NCBI GenBank assembly: GCA_004297545.1
Contig: SCTB01000147.1
Location: forward strand, 1 to 40,455
Length of the DNA stretch: 40,455 nucleotides
Source: Alphaproteobacteria bacterium
GTDB lineage: Bacteria; Pseudomonadota; Alphaproteobacteria; Micavibrionales; UBA2020
Reading direction: 5' to 3'
Below, in pieces: positions 1 through 7,113 of this stretch. A program made the position numbers and the translations under genes. Every line of letters starts with the position of its first letter. The first letter of the stretch is position 1. Under the pieces are notes generated by a model that searched no databases, was not told the DNA's origin, and worked only from the letters and a program-made list of their open reading frames with translations.

Positions 1-613
1 CGATGGTGCGCGCTGTGAAGGTCGAGGCGTTGAAGCCGTGTTCCGCATAGAAAGTCAGCGAGGCGTCAAAGCATTTGACCACTTTCGGGTCCGGCACTTC
101 GCCGAAATACATGTGGAAGAAGTTTTCGGCAATCGTAAGATCGCTGCGCGGCGCGATGGGCTGCTGGCCCTTGCGGATGCGGAAGTCAGCGGCAATGATG
201 GTCGGGATTTTCGCCTGCATGCGGATAGATTTGCGCAGGTTGGCGGCTTTCGAATTATCCGCCGCCTCGGGGTCTTCGACGCCGAGGAAGCTGACCGCGG
301 TGCGCAGGGTGTCCATCGGGTGCGCATCCTTGCGGAACTGCTTGAGTACCGTCATCAGCTGGCCAGAAATCTGGCGCTCAGAGCGCTCCTGCTGCTCGAA
401 CTTCTTGAGCTGTTCAGCCGTCGGTAGCTCGCCGTGCCAGAGAAGGTAGGCTACTTCCTCGAAGCGGCAGTGTTCCGCCAGTTCCTGCACCGGATAGCCG
501 TAGTAGGTCAGGGTATTCGTTTCATCGAATACCTTTGAAATTTTGGTCGTGTCGGAATAGACGCCGGCCAGGCCTTTGGCGATCTTGATGTCGCCGGGTG
601 CTGAATTTGTCAT
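1..613 (-). CDS. prpC: 2-methylcitrate synthase / citrate synthase family, N-terminal part (cut by window edge)
   Basis: The reading frame is open from an ATG at 613 to the window edge, giving the first 204 residues; the C-terminal half lies outside. The translation is a citrate synthase fold protein: an early segment with TLTYYGYPVQELAE, then RISGQLMTVLKQFRKDAHPMD, and near residue 192 the motif EHGFNASTFTART, whose His is a citrate synthase active-site residue. The enzyme condenses an acyl-CoA with oxaloacetate. The choice of methylcitrate synthase over citrate synthase rests on the YAEH-FNASTFTAR form of the motif and on prpB and prpD nearby on the same strand; it would use propionyl-CoA and start the 2-methylcitrate cycle in the cytoplasm. 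Upstream of the start on the coding strand is AAGAAGGATGTTC, a usable ribosome site. A true citrate synthase remains possible. Confidence 0.85.
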   Translation of the reverse strand, partial: MTNSAPGDIKIAKGLAGVYSDTTKISKVFDETNTLTYYGYPVQELAEHCRFEEVAYLLWHGELPTAEQLKKFEQQERSERQISGQLMTVLKQFRKDAHPMDTLRTAVSFLGVEDPEAADNSKAANLRKSIRMQAKIPTIIAADFRIRKGQQPIAPRSDLTIAENFFHMYFGEVPDPKVVKCFDASLTFYAEHGFNASTFTARTI

Positions 614-763
614 TTTTGAACATCCTTCTTTTCTGCCTTATGAATTAGCCCCTTCTTCCAGTCAATTCAAGGACTAATTATTCCTTACGAAACAGTTACT
701 TATGGCCATAACGAAATATTCATTTTTGTATGCGTAAAATAAGATGTTCAAGTGGGGGATTCC

Positions 764-925
764 ATGGATTTGGCCGCCATAGCCGTAGCCGTACAGCAGA
801 CGACGTTACAACAGAACGTCGCGCTCAGCGTCCTCAAACAGGCCGCACAGCAGGAACAGGCGTTGGTGCAGATGATCGCCGCTGTGGCCGGTGGACGCGG
901 CCAGGCTCTCGACATCAGCGTGTAA
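764..925 (+). CDS. YjfB-like putative motility microprotein (53 aa)
   Basis: A 53-residue ORF starts at the ATG at 764, preceded by GTGGGGGAT as ribosome site. It begins MDLAAIAVAVQQTTLQQNVA, continues as a predicted amphipathic helix rich in Gln and Ala, and ends GGRGQALDISV. The start MD-[IL]-A-A, the central helix and the ending -LDISV match the small YjfB family, annotated as putative motility protein; this is recognition from memory and the family's function is unknown. Only 3 bases separate its stop from the ATG of the macrodomain gene, so the two are almost surely cotranscribed and probably translationally coupled. The C-terminal motif recurs in two other microproteins of this window (2147-2320 and 17396-17566). 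Confidence 0.72.
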   Translation: MDLAAIAVAVQQTTLQQNVALSVLKQAAQQEQALVQMIAAVAGGRGQALDISV

Positions 926-928
926 CCA

Positions 929-2137
929 ATGAAAGGCGCCTTCAATGGCCCGGGCGGCGGGAACGGTGTTCCCGCCTATGACATTGTGCTCAGCGCGCAG
1001 ACGCTTGAGAACATCCTTCAATACAAGTCCGACATCGCCGGCGGCTCGGCAAAGCCCGGCGACCGCCTGAAGCGGGCGCTGGACGAAACTGGCATTCCGC
1101 CTGACCGCATGACGGCGCAGGATTTCATCCAGGCCTTGCTGGCGACCAAACAGCCGATGATTTTCGCCGAAAGCGCTATCAAATGCGACGGCACCGACTG
1201 GACGCACCGCGAACTGGGCATTCTGGGCGACATCAACATCACCATGAACGCGAAGTTTTACGATAACGGCGTCTGGGACCCGGCGAACAAAGACTTCCGC
1301 GAGCACAAGCCGCCGCTCGAAGGGCAGCTGATGTTCACACCCGGGCCTTTGCTTGGCGTTGGAAAGGCCTTCAGCGGCGTATCGCCGGATTATGCTGATG
1401 TGGTTTCCGGCAAGAATATCGATCAGGAGAAATACGACGCTCTGATAGAGCGTCGCCTATTGCCGATATTTTCCCACGCGAATGATTGCGCGAAGGCAGA
1501 CGGCAAAAAGGCGGTTATCACCCTGCCCGGCATCGGCTGCGGCGCCTTTGCAGGTGAATTCAAGGGACGCATGGGCGCCCACCTGAATGAAGCCTTGAAG
1601 ACCATGCTTGAAAAACACGGTGAGAACCTTTCCCACATCGCCTGCGTCTACTTCGACCCGTTCGCCGAGTGCGGAAACCAGCAGAAAGATATTCACAGCA
1701 TCCAGTACCGCGTGCGCCCCGCGACAAAGAACCCCGGCAAGCCGCAGCTTTGCGCGCCCGCCGCCTATGCGGAAGCCGGCGATGATTTTACAGGATGCAA
1801 GCTGTACAAGATCGTCGCTTGGGACCACGCCTCGTATCCCGGCAACGACTTTTTCGGCAACAGCCGCATGACAGATGACGGCGTTTCCGCTGCCGCCACG
1901 AATTCGATGGAATGCGTGACCGGCGTGCGCGGTAGTTACATGGGCGGCATGTATGCCCCGCCGCGCGGCTATGAAAGCTGGGATGATGTCGTTTCAGATA
2001 AGGGCATCCGGCTTGTCGCGAAGGATAACGTGAAAGTCGTCACGAACGGCGCCGGGTATATGACCCTTGTGGAGTATGAGAAAAACGCCGGCGCGTCCCC
2101 TGCTCCGCGCATTGCGAACAAAACCGGATTGAAATAG
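929..2137 (+). CDS. macrodomain-like protein resembling Legionella effectors (402 aa)
   Basis: A 402-residue protein without signal peptide or membrane segment. Residues about 95-150 (WTHRELGILGDINITMNAKF, then LMFTPGPLLG) and 195-330 form the recognisable part. The core has VITLPGIGCGAFAGEFKG, like the glycine-rich ADP-ribose-binding loop of macrodomains, followed by a helix, CVYFDPFAECGN, VRPATKNPGKPQLCAP, and WDHASYPGNDFFGNSR with DDGVSAAATNSM. From memory this resembles a family of Legionella Dot/Icm effectors that includes MavL, a macrodomain ADP-ribosylhydrolase acting on ADP-ribosylated ubiquitin; that link is unverified. The likely role is binding or removing ADP-ribose, but substrate and location are unknown. 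It sits between two microprotein genes, 3 bases after the first and 9 before the second. No strong ribosome site precedes it, which fits coupling to the upstream gene. A macrodomain fold is likely; effector status is inference. Confidence 0.75.
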   Translation: MKGAFNGPGGGNGVPAYDIVLSAQTLENILQYKSDIAGGSAKPGDRLKRALDETGIPPDRMTAQDFIQALLATKQPMIFAESAIKCDGTDWTHRELGILGDINITMNAKFYDNGVWDPANKDFREHKPPLEGQLMFTPGPLLGVGKAFSGVSPDYADVVSGKNIDQEKYDALIERRLLPIFSHANDCAKADGKKAVITLPGIGCGAFAGEFKGRMGAHLNEALKTMLEKHGENLSHIACVYFDPFAECGNQQKDIHSIQYRVRPATKNPGKPQLCAPAAYAEAGDDFTGCKLYKIVAWDHASYPGNDFFGNSRMTDDGVSAAATNSMECVTGVRGSYMGGMYAPPRGYESWDDVVSDKGIRLVAKDNVKVVTNGAGYMTLVEYEKNAGASPAPRIANKTGLK

Positions 2138-2146
2138 GAGGTCCTC

Positions 2147-2320
2147 ATGTCATCCTGTACGTCCTGCGGCACAGCCTCCTCTGCTTACGCAAGCGCGCAA
2201 TCCTATATCCGCGAGCAACTAAACAACTTTCAGAAACCGCAGCAGCAAAGCGCGCCCGAGAATGGCGACACCGCCCTCAACGCCAGCGGCCGCGGACAAT
2301 TGCTGAATATCAAGGCCTAG
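2147..2320 (+). CDS. 57-residue microprotein with N-terminal Cys motif
   Basis: The ORF starts at the ATG at 2147 behind a clear AGGAGG at 2136-2141, which overlaps the stop of the macrodomain gene. The protein begins MSSCTSCGTASSAYASAQSY, with a C-x-x-C pair at residues 4 and 7, continues with a Gln-rich polar helix, and ends ASGRGQLLNIKA. No domain is recognised. The ending matches that of the upstream YjfB-like protein (GRGQALDISV) in position and pattern although the rest differs. The strong ribosome site, the 9-base gap and the terminator right after the stop all support a real gene and the last one of a three-gene operon. Function unknown. Confidence 0.7.
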   Translation: MSSCTSCGTASSAYASAQSYIREQLNNFQKPQQQSAPENGDTALNASGRGQLLNIKA

Positions 2321-2329
2321 AAAAAGTTT

Positions 2330-2359
2330 CGGCCGCCGCTGACTGAGCAGCGGCGGCCG
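2330..2359. terminator. bidirectional intrinsic terminator hairpin
   Basis: A perfect 11-bp GC-rich stem (CGGCCGCCGCT with its complement) encloses an 8-base loop. On the plus strand the stem is followed by GTTTCT, a weak T tract; on the minus strand it is followed by GAAACTTTTT. It lies between the stop of the microprotein at 2320 and the stop of the convergent minus-strand gene at 2383, where a two-way terminator is expected. Confidence 0.75.
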
Positions 2360-2382
2360 GTTTCTGGACATTTCGTTAAGCT

Positions 2383-2730
2383 CTAAAAAATTCCGTTCGA
2401 ATAGGTGCCGAGGTCGATCTTTTCCTGCGGCTTGAGGTGGCGGTACATCAGCTTCTGCCTGTCGCGCAATTCATCGAGTGCATCTTTCAGGCCCGGATCA
2501 GTCAGACCGTTCAGGGTTTTGACCAATGCATCAGCCTGCGCATTGAAATCTGCGAGAGTGCCCATACGCGCCTCGCCTTGCGCCCGCATGAAATCAAAGG
2601 CCAGGTCACGGGCGATCTGTGCCTCGGCAGGCGCCAGTTCCCTGGCTTTATATTCGAAAACTTTCGAAGCTTCGTTGAAAAGCCCGTAAAGAAATCCCCG
2701 CACATCGGAGGAGAAATTTTGCACACCCAT
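2383..2730 (-). CDS. hypothetical helical protein (115 aa)
   Basis: No known domain. The protein is soluble, mostly helical and charged, from MGVQNFSSDVRGFLYGLFNE to YSNGIF, with a run of short amphipathic helices (ADFNAQADALVKTLNGL, LKDALDELRDRQKLMYRHLK). I place the start at the ATG at 2730, which has AAGGGT about 7 bases upstream; the open frame extends 20 codons further to 2790, but that part is low-complexity and has no ribosome site. It is convergent with the macrodomain cassette and shares its terminator. It lies downstream of prpB on the same strand, 128 bases away, so it could be read through from prpB, but nothing ties it to propionate metabolism. Confidence 0.65.
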   Translation of the reverse strand: MGVQNFSSDVRGFLYGLFNEASKVFEYKARELAPAEAQIARDLAFDFMRAQGEARMGTLADFNAQADALVKTLNGLTDPGLKDALDELRDRQKLMYRHLKPQEKIDLGTYSNGIF

Positions 2731-2858
2731 TCTATTTACCCTTGCTCGCCGTTTATCCGGAGAATCATTGGAGTTACAGAAAGGTATCATGGGGTATATT
2801 ATTATGTCAAATACAAAGAAGTATTATGGTAATAATTTTATCTAATTGATATTAAATA

Positions 2859-3755
2859 TTATTTTATCCTGAAATTAAAGATATTCTGGTCAAAGGCGTT
2901 GTAATCCTCATACCGCAGCAGGGAATAAAGGTCTTTCCGGTGCTGCATGACGTCGAGCAGGCTTTCCTGCGTCCCCTCTTTTTTGATCGTATCGAGGCCG
3001 CGGTCGATGGCGCCCATGGCAAGGCGCAGGGTCGTAACGGGATAGATGACGAGGTTGTAGCCGAGTTTCTCCAGCTGCTTTGCCGTCAGCAGTTTCGACT
3101 TGCCGAATTCGGTCATATTGGCCAGCAGTGGAACCTTCACCGCCTTGCGCATCGCGGCGAATTCCTTTTCGTCCTGCATGGCTTCGGGGAAGACCATGTC
3201 GGCACCGGCGTCCACATAGGCTCTCGCGCGGTCGATGGCCTTGTCGAGGCCCTCCGAGGCGCGCGCATCGGTGCGGGCGATCAGGATAAAGTTCTTGTCG
3301 CGCTTCGCATTCGCAGCGGCCTTGATTTTTTTGACCACGTCGGCGGCAGGCAGGACGGATTTATTGTCGAGATGCCCGCAGCGCTTCGGGTTCTCCTGGT
3401 CTTCAAGGTGGCAGCCCGCGATGCCCATATCCTCCATCACCTGCACCGTGCGCGCGGCGCTCATGGGCTCGCCGAAGCCGGTGTCGATGTCGATGATGCT
3501 GGGCAGCTCCGTCACGCGCGCAATCTGGTGCCCGCGCTGCGAGACTTCGGTCAGCGTGGTGAGGCCGATATCCGGCAGCCCGAGGTCAGCCGACAGCACG
3601 GCGCCGGAAATATAGACGCCATCGAACCCCTTCTGCTCGATCATCATCGCGGTAAGCGGGTTCATTGCGCCGGGGAAGCGCAGCAGCTTGCCGGATTTCA
3701 GGGCTTTGGCGAAGGTTGCGCGTTTTTCAGCGGCGTTTTTTTTGGCGAACAGCAT
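2859..3755 (-). CDS. prpB: methylisocitrate lyase
   Basis: A 298-residue member of the isocitrate lyase / PEP mutase superfamily that cleaves 2-methylisocitrate to pyruvate and succinate, the last step of the 2-methylcitrate cycle. Visible marks are FPGAMNPLTAMMIEQKGFDGVYISG near the N-terminus, the metal-binding IDIDTGFGEP (about residues 88-97), HLEDQENPKRCGH with the catalytic Cys at 126, IARTDARA, and MVFPEAM. Length is as expected for PrpB (about 295). The ATG at 3755 is preceded by ACGAGAAAAA, a weak ribosome site. It lies on the same strand as prpD and prpC but is separated from prpD by a 154-residue unknown gene and a repeat, and from prpC by the macrodomain cassette. Confidence 0.95.
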   Translation of the reverse strand: MLFAKKNAAEKRATFAKALKSGKLLRFPGAMNPLTAMMIEQKGFDGVYISGAVLSADLGLPDIGLTTLTEVSQRGHQIARVTELPSIIDIDTGFGEPMSAARTVQVMEDMGIAGCHLEDQENPKRCGHLDNKSVLPAADVVKKIKAAANAKRDKNFILIARTDARASEGLDKAIDRARAYVDAGADMVFPEAMQDEKEFAAMRKAVKVPLLANMTEFGKSKLLTAKQLEKLGYNLVIYPVTTLRLAMGAIDRGLDTIKKEGTQESLLDVMQHRKDLYSLLRYEDYNAFDQNIFNFRIK

Positions 3756-3815
3756 TTTTTCTCGTACTTTGTTTAGTTGTTTGTAACTCAGCTTCCAATC
3801 TCTTTAAACAGCAAA

Positions 3816-4280
3816 TTATAAAAGCATACTAAATACGACTCCCCCGCTTTTCTCCGAAGCGTTACCTTTCTCATCGCGAATAACTGTAAATATCGCAAAA
3901 TCCGTCTCGTTACGAGCTTTATATAGCACCTTAATAAAGCAAACCATCGCGGTACGTTTTTCTTCCGGCATACGATAGTAGGATAGGTCCCATGACCTAC
4001 ATTCTTTTTCTTCAAATCCATCATTGAGTAATTGAGATCGAATTGATTGAAGATTGATTTCGTCTTTAAAACGACTCTCAAGTGAGGATTTATAATTCTG
4101 CGCGTATTCAGTTTGTTCTTTATAGCCGTCTTTCCAAGGCCTTTGACATGAAAGATACCCACACGGAATTGAGGGAGAGAATACGGGGTGCCAGCTTACA
4201 AATATAGCGACATAAAAGATGAATAAAGTGGCGACGATAGAAATCAATTTCTTTATTAGGCCGGCTCTCTTGGCTTCCAT
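3816..4280 (-). CDS. hypothetical single-pass membrane or exported protein (154 aa)
   Basis: The N-terminus MEAKRAGLIKKLISIVATLF continues into one hydrophobic segment (about residues 11-29) and then a polar domain with four Cys (at about 40, 45, 94 and 114). This looks like a signal anchor with an extracytoplasmic domain that may hold disulfides. No family is recognised. The gene is clearly richer in A and T than its neighbours, and the flanks 2790-2870 and 4280-4320 are AT-rich too, which suggests recent acquisition. It sits between prpD and prpB on the same strand, 60 bases before prpB. A second frame (3788-4162) overlaps it but has the worse composition and was not called. Confidence 0.6.
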   Translation of the reverse strand: MEAKRAGLIKKLISIVATLFIFYVAIFVSWHPVFSPSIPCGYLSCQRPWKDGYKEQTEYAQNYKSSLESRFKDEINLQSIRSQLLNDGFEEKECRSWDLSYYRMPEEKRTAMVCFIKVLYKARNETDFAIFTVIRDEKGNASEKSGGVVFSMLL

Positions 4281-4331
4281 TGGAACGTACCGCCTATTTT
4301 TTTAGCCTTCGACTCAATGAAGGCATCCCCC

Positions 4332-4448
4332 GTCATTCCCGCGAAGGCGGGAATCCGGTACCGTGGTTATAAAAACAGCCGCCCCGCCATTTGAACCAGC
4401 GCCGTTTTATTATTAACGGTACCGGATTCCCGCCTTCGCGGGAATGAC
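4332..4448. repeat. 117-bp MITE-like element with perfect 33-bp terminal inverted repeats
   Basis: Arms 4332-4364 and 4416-4448 are exact reverse complements over 33 bases, and each contains its own inner palindrome (TTCCCGCGAAGGCGGGAA). The 51-base centre has no ORF. The outer motif GTCATTCCCGCGAAGGCGGG is a widespread dispersed proteobacterial repeat. The element lies 7 bases beyond the prpD stop and could fold as a long stem in the RNA, acting as a terminator or mRNA stabiliser. I see no clear target-site duplication. Confidence 0.85.
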
Positions 4449-4455
4449 AGAGGTT

Positions 4456-6000
4456 TTAGAACAGCCCCTTCTTCCCGACCTTTAGGTTCTTCTCCGGAAT
4501 TTCGACGTTCAGGGCGAAGAGTTCGTCCGCCGAGAGGTTCGGCAGTTTCTGTACGGTGTCGAGAAAGCGTTTTTGTTCCTTAGCGTCCACGATGCCTTCG
4601 GTCAGCGTCATGAACTTGCGGACATAGTCGGGCCGTGTGAAGGGTTTCGCGCCGAAGGGATGCGCATTGGCGACGCCCAGCTCATCGACGATCTTCGTGC
4701 CGTCAGCCATGGTGATTTCCACCTTGCCGCCGAAGGCTTTCACGTTGGGATCGGGCGAGTGGTAACGCTTCGTCCATTCCGCGTCTTCAACGGTGCGGAT
4801 CTTGTGCCAGAGCGCCACGGTGTCCTTGCGCTGCGCACGCGCCGGGTCGTAGGACTTCACGTGATGCCATGTGCCATCCTGCAGGGCGACTGCAAAGATG
4901 TACATGATGCTGTGGTCGAGCGTTTCGCGGCTGGCGGTCGGGTCCATCTTCTGCGGGTCGTTCGCGCCGGTGCCGATAACGTAATGGGTATGGTGCGAGG
5001 TATGGATAAGGACGTCTTTCACCTTGTCCCAATCCTTCACCTTCTTGCCCATGCGCGCGGCGAGGTCGATGAGCGCCTGGCTCTGGTATTCCGCCGAATG
5101 TTCTTTCGTATAGGTCTCGAGGATGGCGCGTTTGGAATCGCCTTTGCCGGGCAGCGGCACGTCGTATTTCGCGTCCTTGCCATCCAGCATCCAGGCGATC
5201 ACGCTGTCTTCTCCCTCGTAAATCGGGGACGGCGCGCCCTCGCCGCGCATGCAGCGGTCGACCGCTTCGACGGCAAGCTTGCCGGCATGCGCGGGCGCAA
5301 AAGCCTTCCAGCTGGAAATCTGGCCCTTGCGCGACTGGCGCGTGGTGCAGGAAACATGCAGCGCCTGCTGGATGGACTGGTAAATCGTATCCGTATCAAG
5401 GCCCATCAGCGTGCCGATGCCGGCGGCGGCGGCTGGCGCCAGATGCGCGATGTGATCGATTTTGTGCTTGTGCAGGCAGATCGCCTTCACAAGGTTTACA
5501 TGCAACTCATAACCCGTGGCGAGGCCGCGGATCAGCGCCTTGCCGTCCTTGCCCGTCTGCTGGGCGACCGCGAGGATGGCGGGAATGTTGTCGGCGGGGT
5601 GCGAATAATCAGCTGCGAGGAAAGTATCATGGAAATCAAGCTCGCGCACCGCGGTGCCGTTCGCCCAGGTCGCCCATTCCGCGCTGAATTGCTGCTTCGA
5701 TGAAACGCCGAAAACCGTCGCGCCGCGCTTGCCGCTGCGCGGATGATCGAGCGCCTGCGCGCGGGCCGTTGTCACCGGGCCGCGGTTGATGGCGGCAAGG
5801 GCGACAGAGGCGTTGTCGATGATGCGGTTGACGATCATCTCCGTCACATCGGCGTCGACGGCGACGGGGTCTGCTGCCACTTCGGCCATCTTCCAGGCGA
5901 GCTGGTCCTGCTTTTTCAGCAAATCTTTTTCAGGATGAACGCGGACATTGTGCATTTTCATGGAGCTGGTTTCCTTCAGTTTCGCCTGTGCCTGAGCCAT
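4456..6000 (-). CDS. prpD: 2-methylcitrate dehydratase
   Basis: A 514-residue MmgE/PrpD family enzyme that dehydrates 2-methylcitrate to 2-methyl-cis-aconitate in the 2-methylcitrate cycle. Family segments seen are [96 protein letters not shown] and, late, [16 protein letters not shown]. The frame is open up to 6165, but the ATG at 6000 has a perfect AGGAGG 5 bases upstream and gives the usual length, so I take it as the start. A 9-base direct repeat lies upstream of it. It is the first of the prp genes in transcription order. Confidence 0.95.
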   Translation of the reverse strand: MAQAQAKLKETSSMKMHNVRVHPEKDLLKKQDQLAWKMAEVAADPVAVDADVTEMIVNRIIDNASVALAAINRGPVTTARAQALDHPRSGKRGATVFGVSSKQQFSAEWATWANGTAVRELDFHDTFLAADYSHPADNIPAILAVAQQTGKDGKALIRGLATGYELHVNLVKAICLHKHKIDHIAHLAPAAAAGIGTLMGLDTDTIYQSIQQALHVSCTTRQSRKGQISSWKAFAPAHAGKLAVEAVDRCMRGEGAPSPIYEGEDSVIAWMLDGKDAKYDVPLPGKGDSKRAILETYTKEHSAEYQSQALIDLAARMGKKVKDWDKVKDVLIHTSHHTHYVIGTGANDPQKMDPTASRETLDHSIMYIFAVALQDGTWHHVKSYDPARAQRKDTVALWHKIRTVEDAEWTKRYHSPDPNVKAFGGKVEITMADGTKIVDELGVANAHPFGAKPFTRPDYVRKFMTLTEGIVDAKEQKRFLDTVQKLPNLSADELFALNVEIPEKNLKVGKKGLF

Positions 6001-6037
6001 TGTGGCCTCCTGTAAGAAGGGTGAAATTGTGTGCTCC

Positions 6038-6106
6038 AATCTACAAAAATGAGGCACCAAATCATAGGGTTGTCGGGGCTGGCTTTTCAATTGACATAAT
6101 CTACAA
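6038..6106 (-). promoter_or_regulatory. candidate operator: 9-mer repeated 60 bp apart upstream of prpD
   Basis: The 9-mer AATCTACAA (TTGTAGATT on the prpD strand) occurs at 6038-6046 and again at 6098-6106, exactly 60 bases apart, in the 164-base divergent gap between prpD and the gene starting at 6165. The upper copy overlaps a TTGACA at 6091. Two helically phased copies (60 bases is close to six turns) may mark a regulator site, but no regulator gene is nearby, and two 9-mers in AT-rich sequence could be chance. Confidence 0.25.
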
Positions 6107-6164
6107 TTTACTCTAGCCTGTGGATAATTTTTTAAAGCGATAAACGCGACCAAGGGTGAATTCA

Positions 6165-6449
6165 ATGAAGAAGCAGATGAACGAATACAAGCTGCAGCTG
6201 AACAGCGACGGCCCCGCCTTCAATACGCAAATGATCAAATGGGTTCAGGAACAGGGCGCATCCTGTGACCTGCTGCGCTCCGAGGCTTCCGAACAGGCTG
6301 TGAATGTGGTCTGTACCGAGGAAATCGCCCGCCGGGTTGTGGAAGCCTTTTCAGGCACCGTGGCCTCCATCCGCATGGACCGCGAAAACATCATCACGAT
6401 CCCCGCCCCGCTGCCGAAAAAGACGCGCAGACCTGCGTTCGAGGCTTAA
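6165..6449 (+). CDS. hypothetical small protein (94 aa)
   Basis: A 94-residue soluble protein starting at the ATG at 6165, with AAGGG at 6152-6156 as ribosome site; a GTG at 6156 in frame overlaps that site and is less likely. It runs from [20 protein letters not shown] to RRPAFEA, with a middle that alternates predicted strand and helix ([19 protein letters not shown], then VASIRMD). That pattern could fit a small ferredoxin-like fold as in protease-inhibitor or propeptide domains, but this is a guess from pattern only. It is divergent from prpD. Confidence 0.6.
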   Translation: MKKQMNEYKLQLNSDGPAFNTQMIKWVQEQGASCDLLRSEASEQAVNVVCTEEIARRVVEAFSGTVASIRMDRENIITIPAPLPKKTRRPAFEA

Positions 6450-6466
6450 TTCCCCCAAACAGGGTA

Positions 6467-6494
6467 TTGACATAACAGAATAATTCGGTAAAGT
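6467..6494 (+). promoter_or_regulatory. sigma-70-type promoter for the ankyrin gene
   Basis: TTGACA at 6467-6472, a 16-base spacer, then TAAAGT at 6489-6494, followed by an AAGGAG ribosome site at 6505-6510 and the ATG at 6517. The -35 box is perfect and the -10 box is 4 of 6 to consensus. Position between two same-strand genes suggests independent transcription of the ankyrin gene. Confidence 0.5.
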
Positions 6495-6516
6495 CCATTT
6501 TCATAAGGAGACCCCC

Positions 6517-7104
6517 ATGGCCAAAACGCCCCGTCCCCGCACGAACGACGATATCATCGACGAATTCAAGACGGCTGCCTGGCAGGATGAAGTCGATATC
6601 ATCAATAATCTTGCCGCAAAACATCCGTGGCTTGTCGACCCGGCCAAGCCGTATCTCGTCGAGGCGCTGCATACGGCCTGCAACGCCTGCCAGCAGAATT
6701 CGGCGCAGCTTCTGGTCGAAAAATACAAGGCGGATGTGAACGTCATCTCCCCGGATGGCCTGAACGCGCTGCACGAGGCGATGAACTCGCATGACATCGT
6801 GACCGCCAAAATGCTGATCCGCAACGGCGCCGATGTGAACATCCCGACGCAGACGACGGACGGCTTCGTGGATGGCTGGACACCCCTGCACTTCGCGATT
6901 TCGAGCGGCGACACAGAAATGATTTTGCTCATGCTGAAACACGGCGCAGACCCGAAGCTGAAGGAAAAAGACGGCCTCGACGCCGCCGCCTTCGCCCGCC
7001 GCGACAAGCGCGAGGATCTCGCAACGATCATCGAAAAGATGACGGCGCAGGCGCCGGAAACGCGCATTGTCCCGAAACGCAAAACGCCCGGGCCGGGCCT
7101 TTAA
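6517..7104 (+). CDS. ankyrin repeat protein (195 aa)
   Basis: A 195-residue cytoplasmic-looking protein without signal peptide. Two good ankyrin repeats are visible: GLNALHEAMNSHDIVTAKML with IRNGADVN (about residues 87-117), and GWTPLHFAISSGDTEMILLM with LKHGADPK (about 126-156). A degenerate one precedes them (YLVEALHTACNACQQNSAQL). The tail (about 170-195) is basic and Pro-rich. Ankyrin repeats mediate protein binding; the partner is unknown. The ATG at 6517 has AAGGAG 6 bases upstream. It is convergent with the HAD gene, whose stop lies 10 bases away. Confidence 0.85.
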   Translation: MAKTPRPRTNDDIIDEFKTAAWQDEVDIINNLAAKHPWLVDPAKPYLVEALHTACNACQQNSAQLLVEKYKADVNVISPDGLNALHEAMNSHDIVTAKMLIRNGADVNIPTQTTDGFVDGWTPLHFAISSGDTEMILLMLKHGADPKLKEKDGLDAAAFARRDKREDLATIIEKMTAQAPETRIVPKRKTPGPGL

Positions 7105-7113
7105 TCAATCAGA

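Noticed and set aside
3788..4162. Minus-strand ORF of 124 codons overlapping the 154-residue gene
   Set aside because: The other frame has a coherent membrane helix and a normal start; this one has irregular composition.
4573..5703. Long plus-strand ORF (376 codons) antisense to prpD
   Set aside because: It lies wholly inside prpD on the other strand, is Arg/His/Val-rich as expected for the complement of a GC-rich gene, and has no ribosome site or domain.
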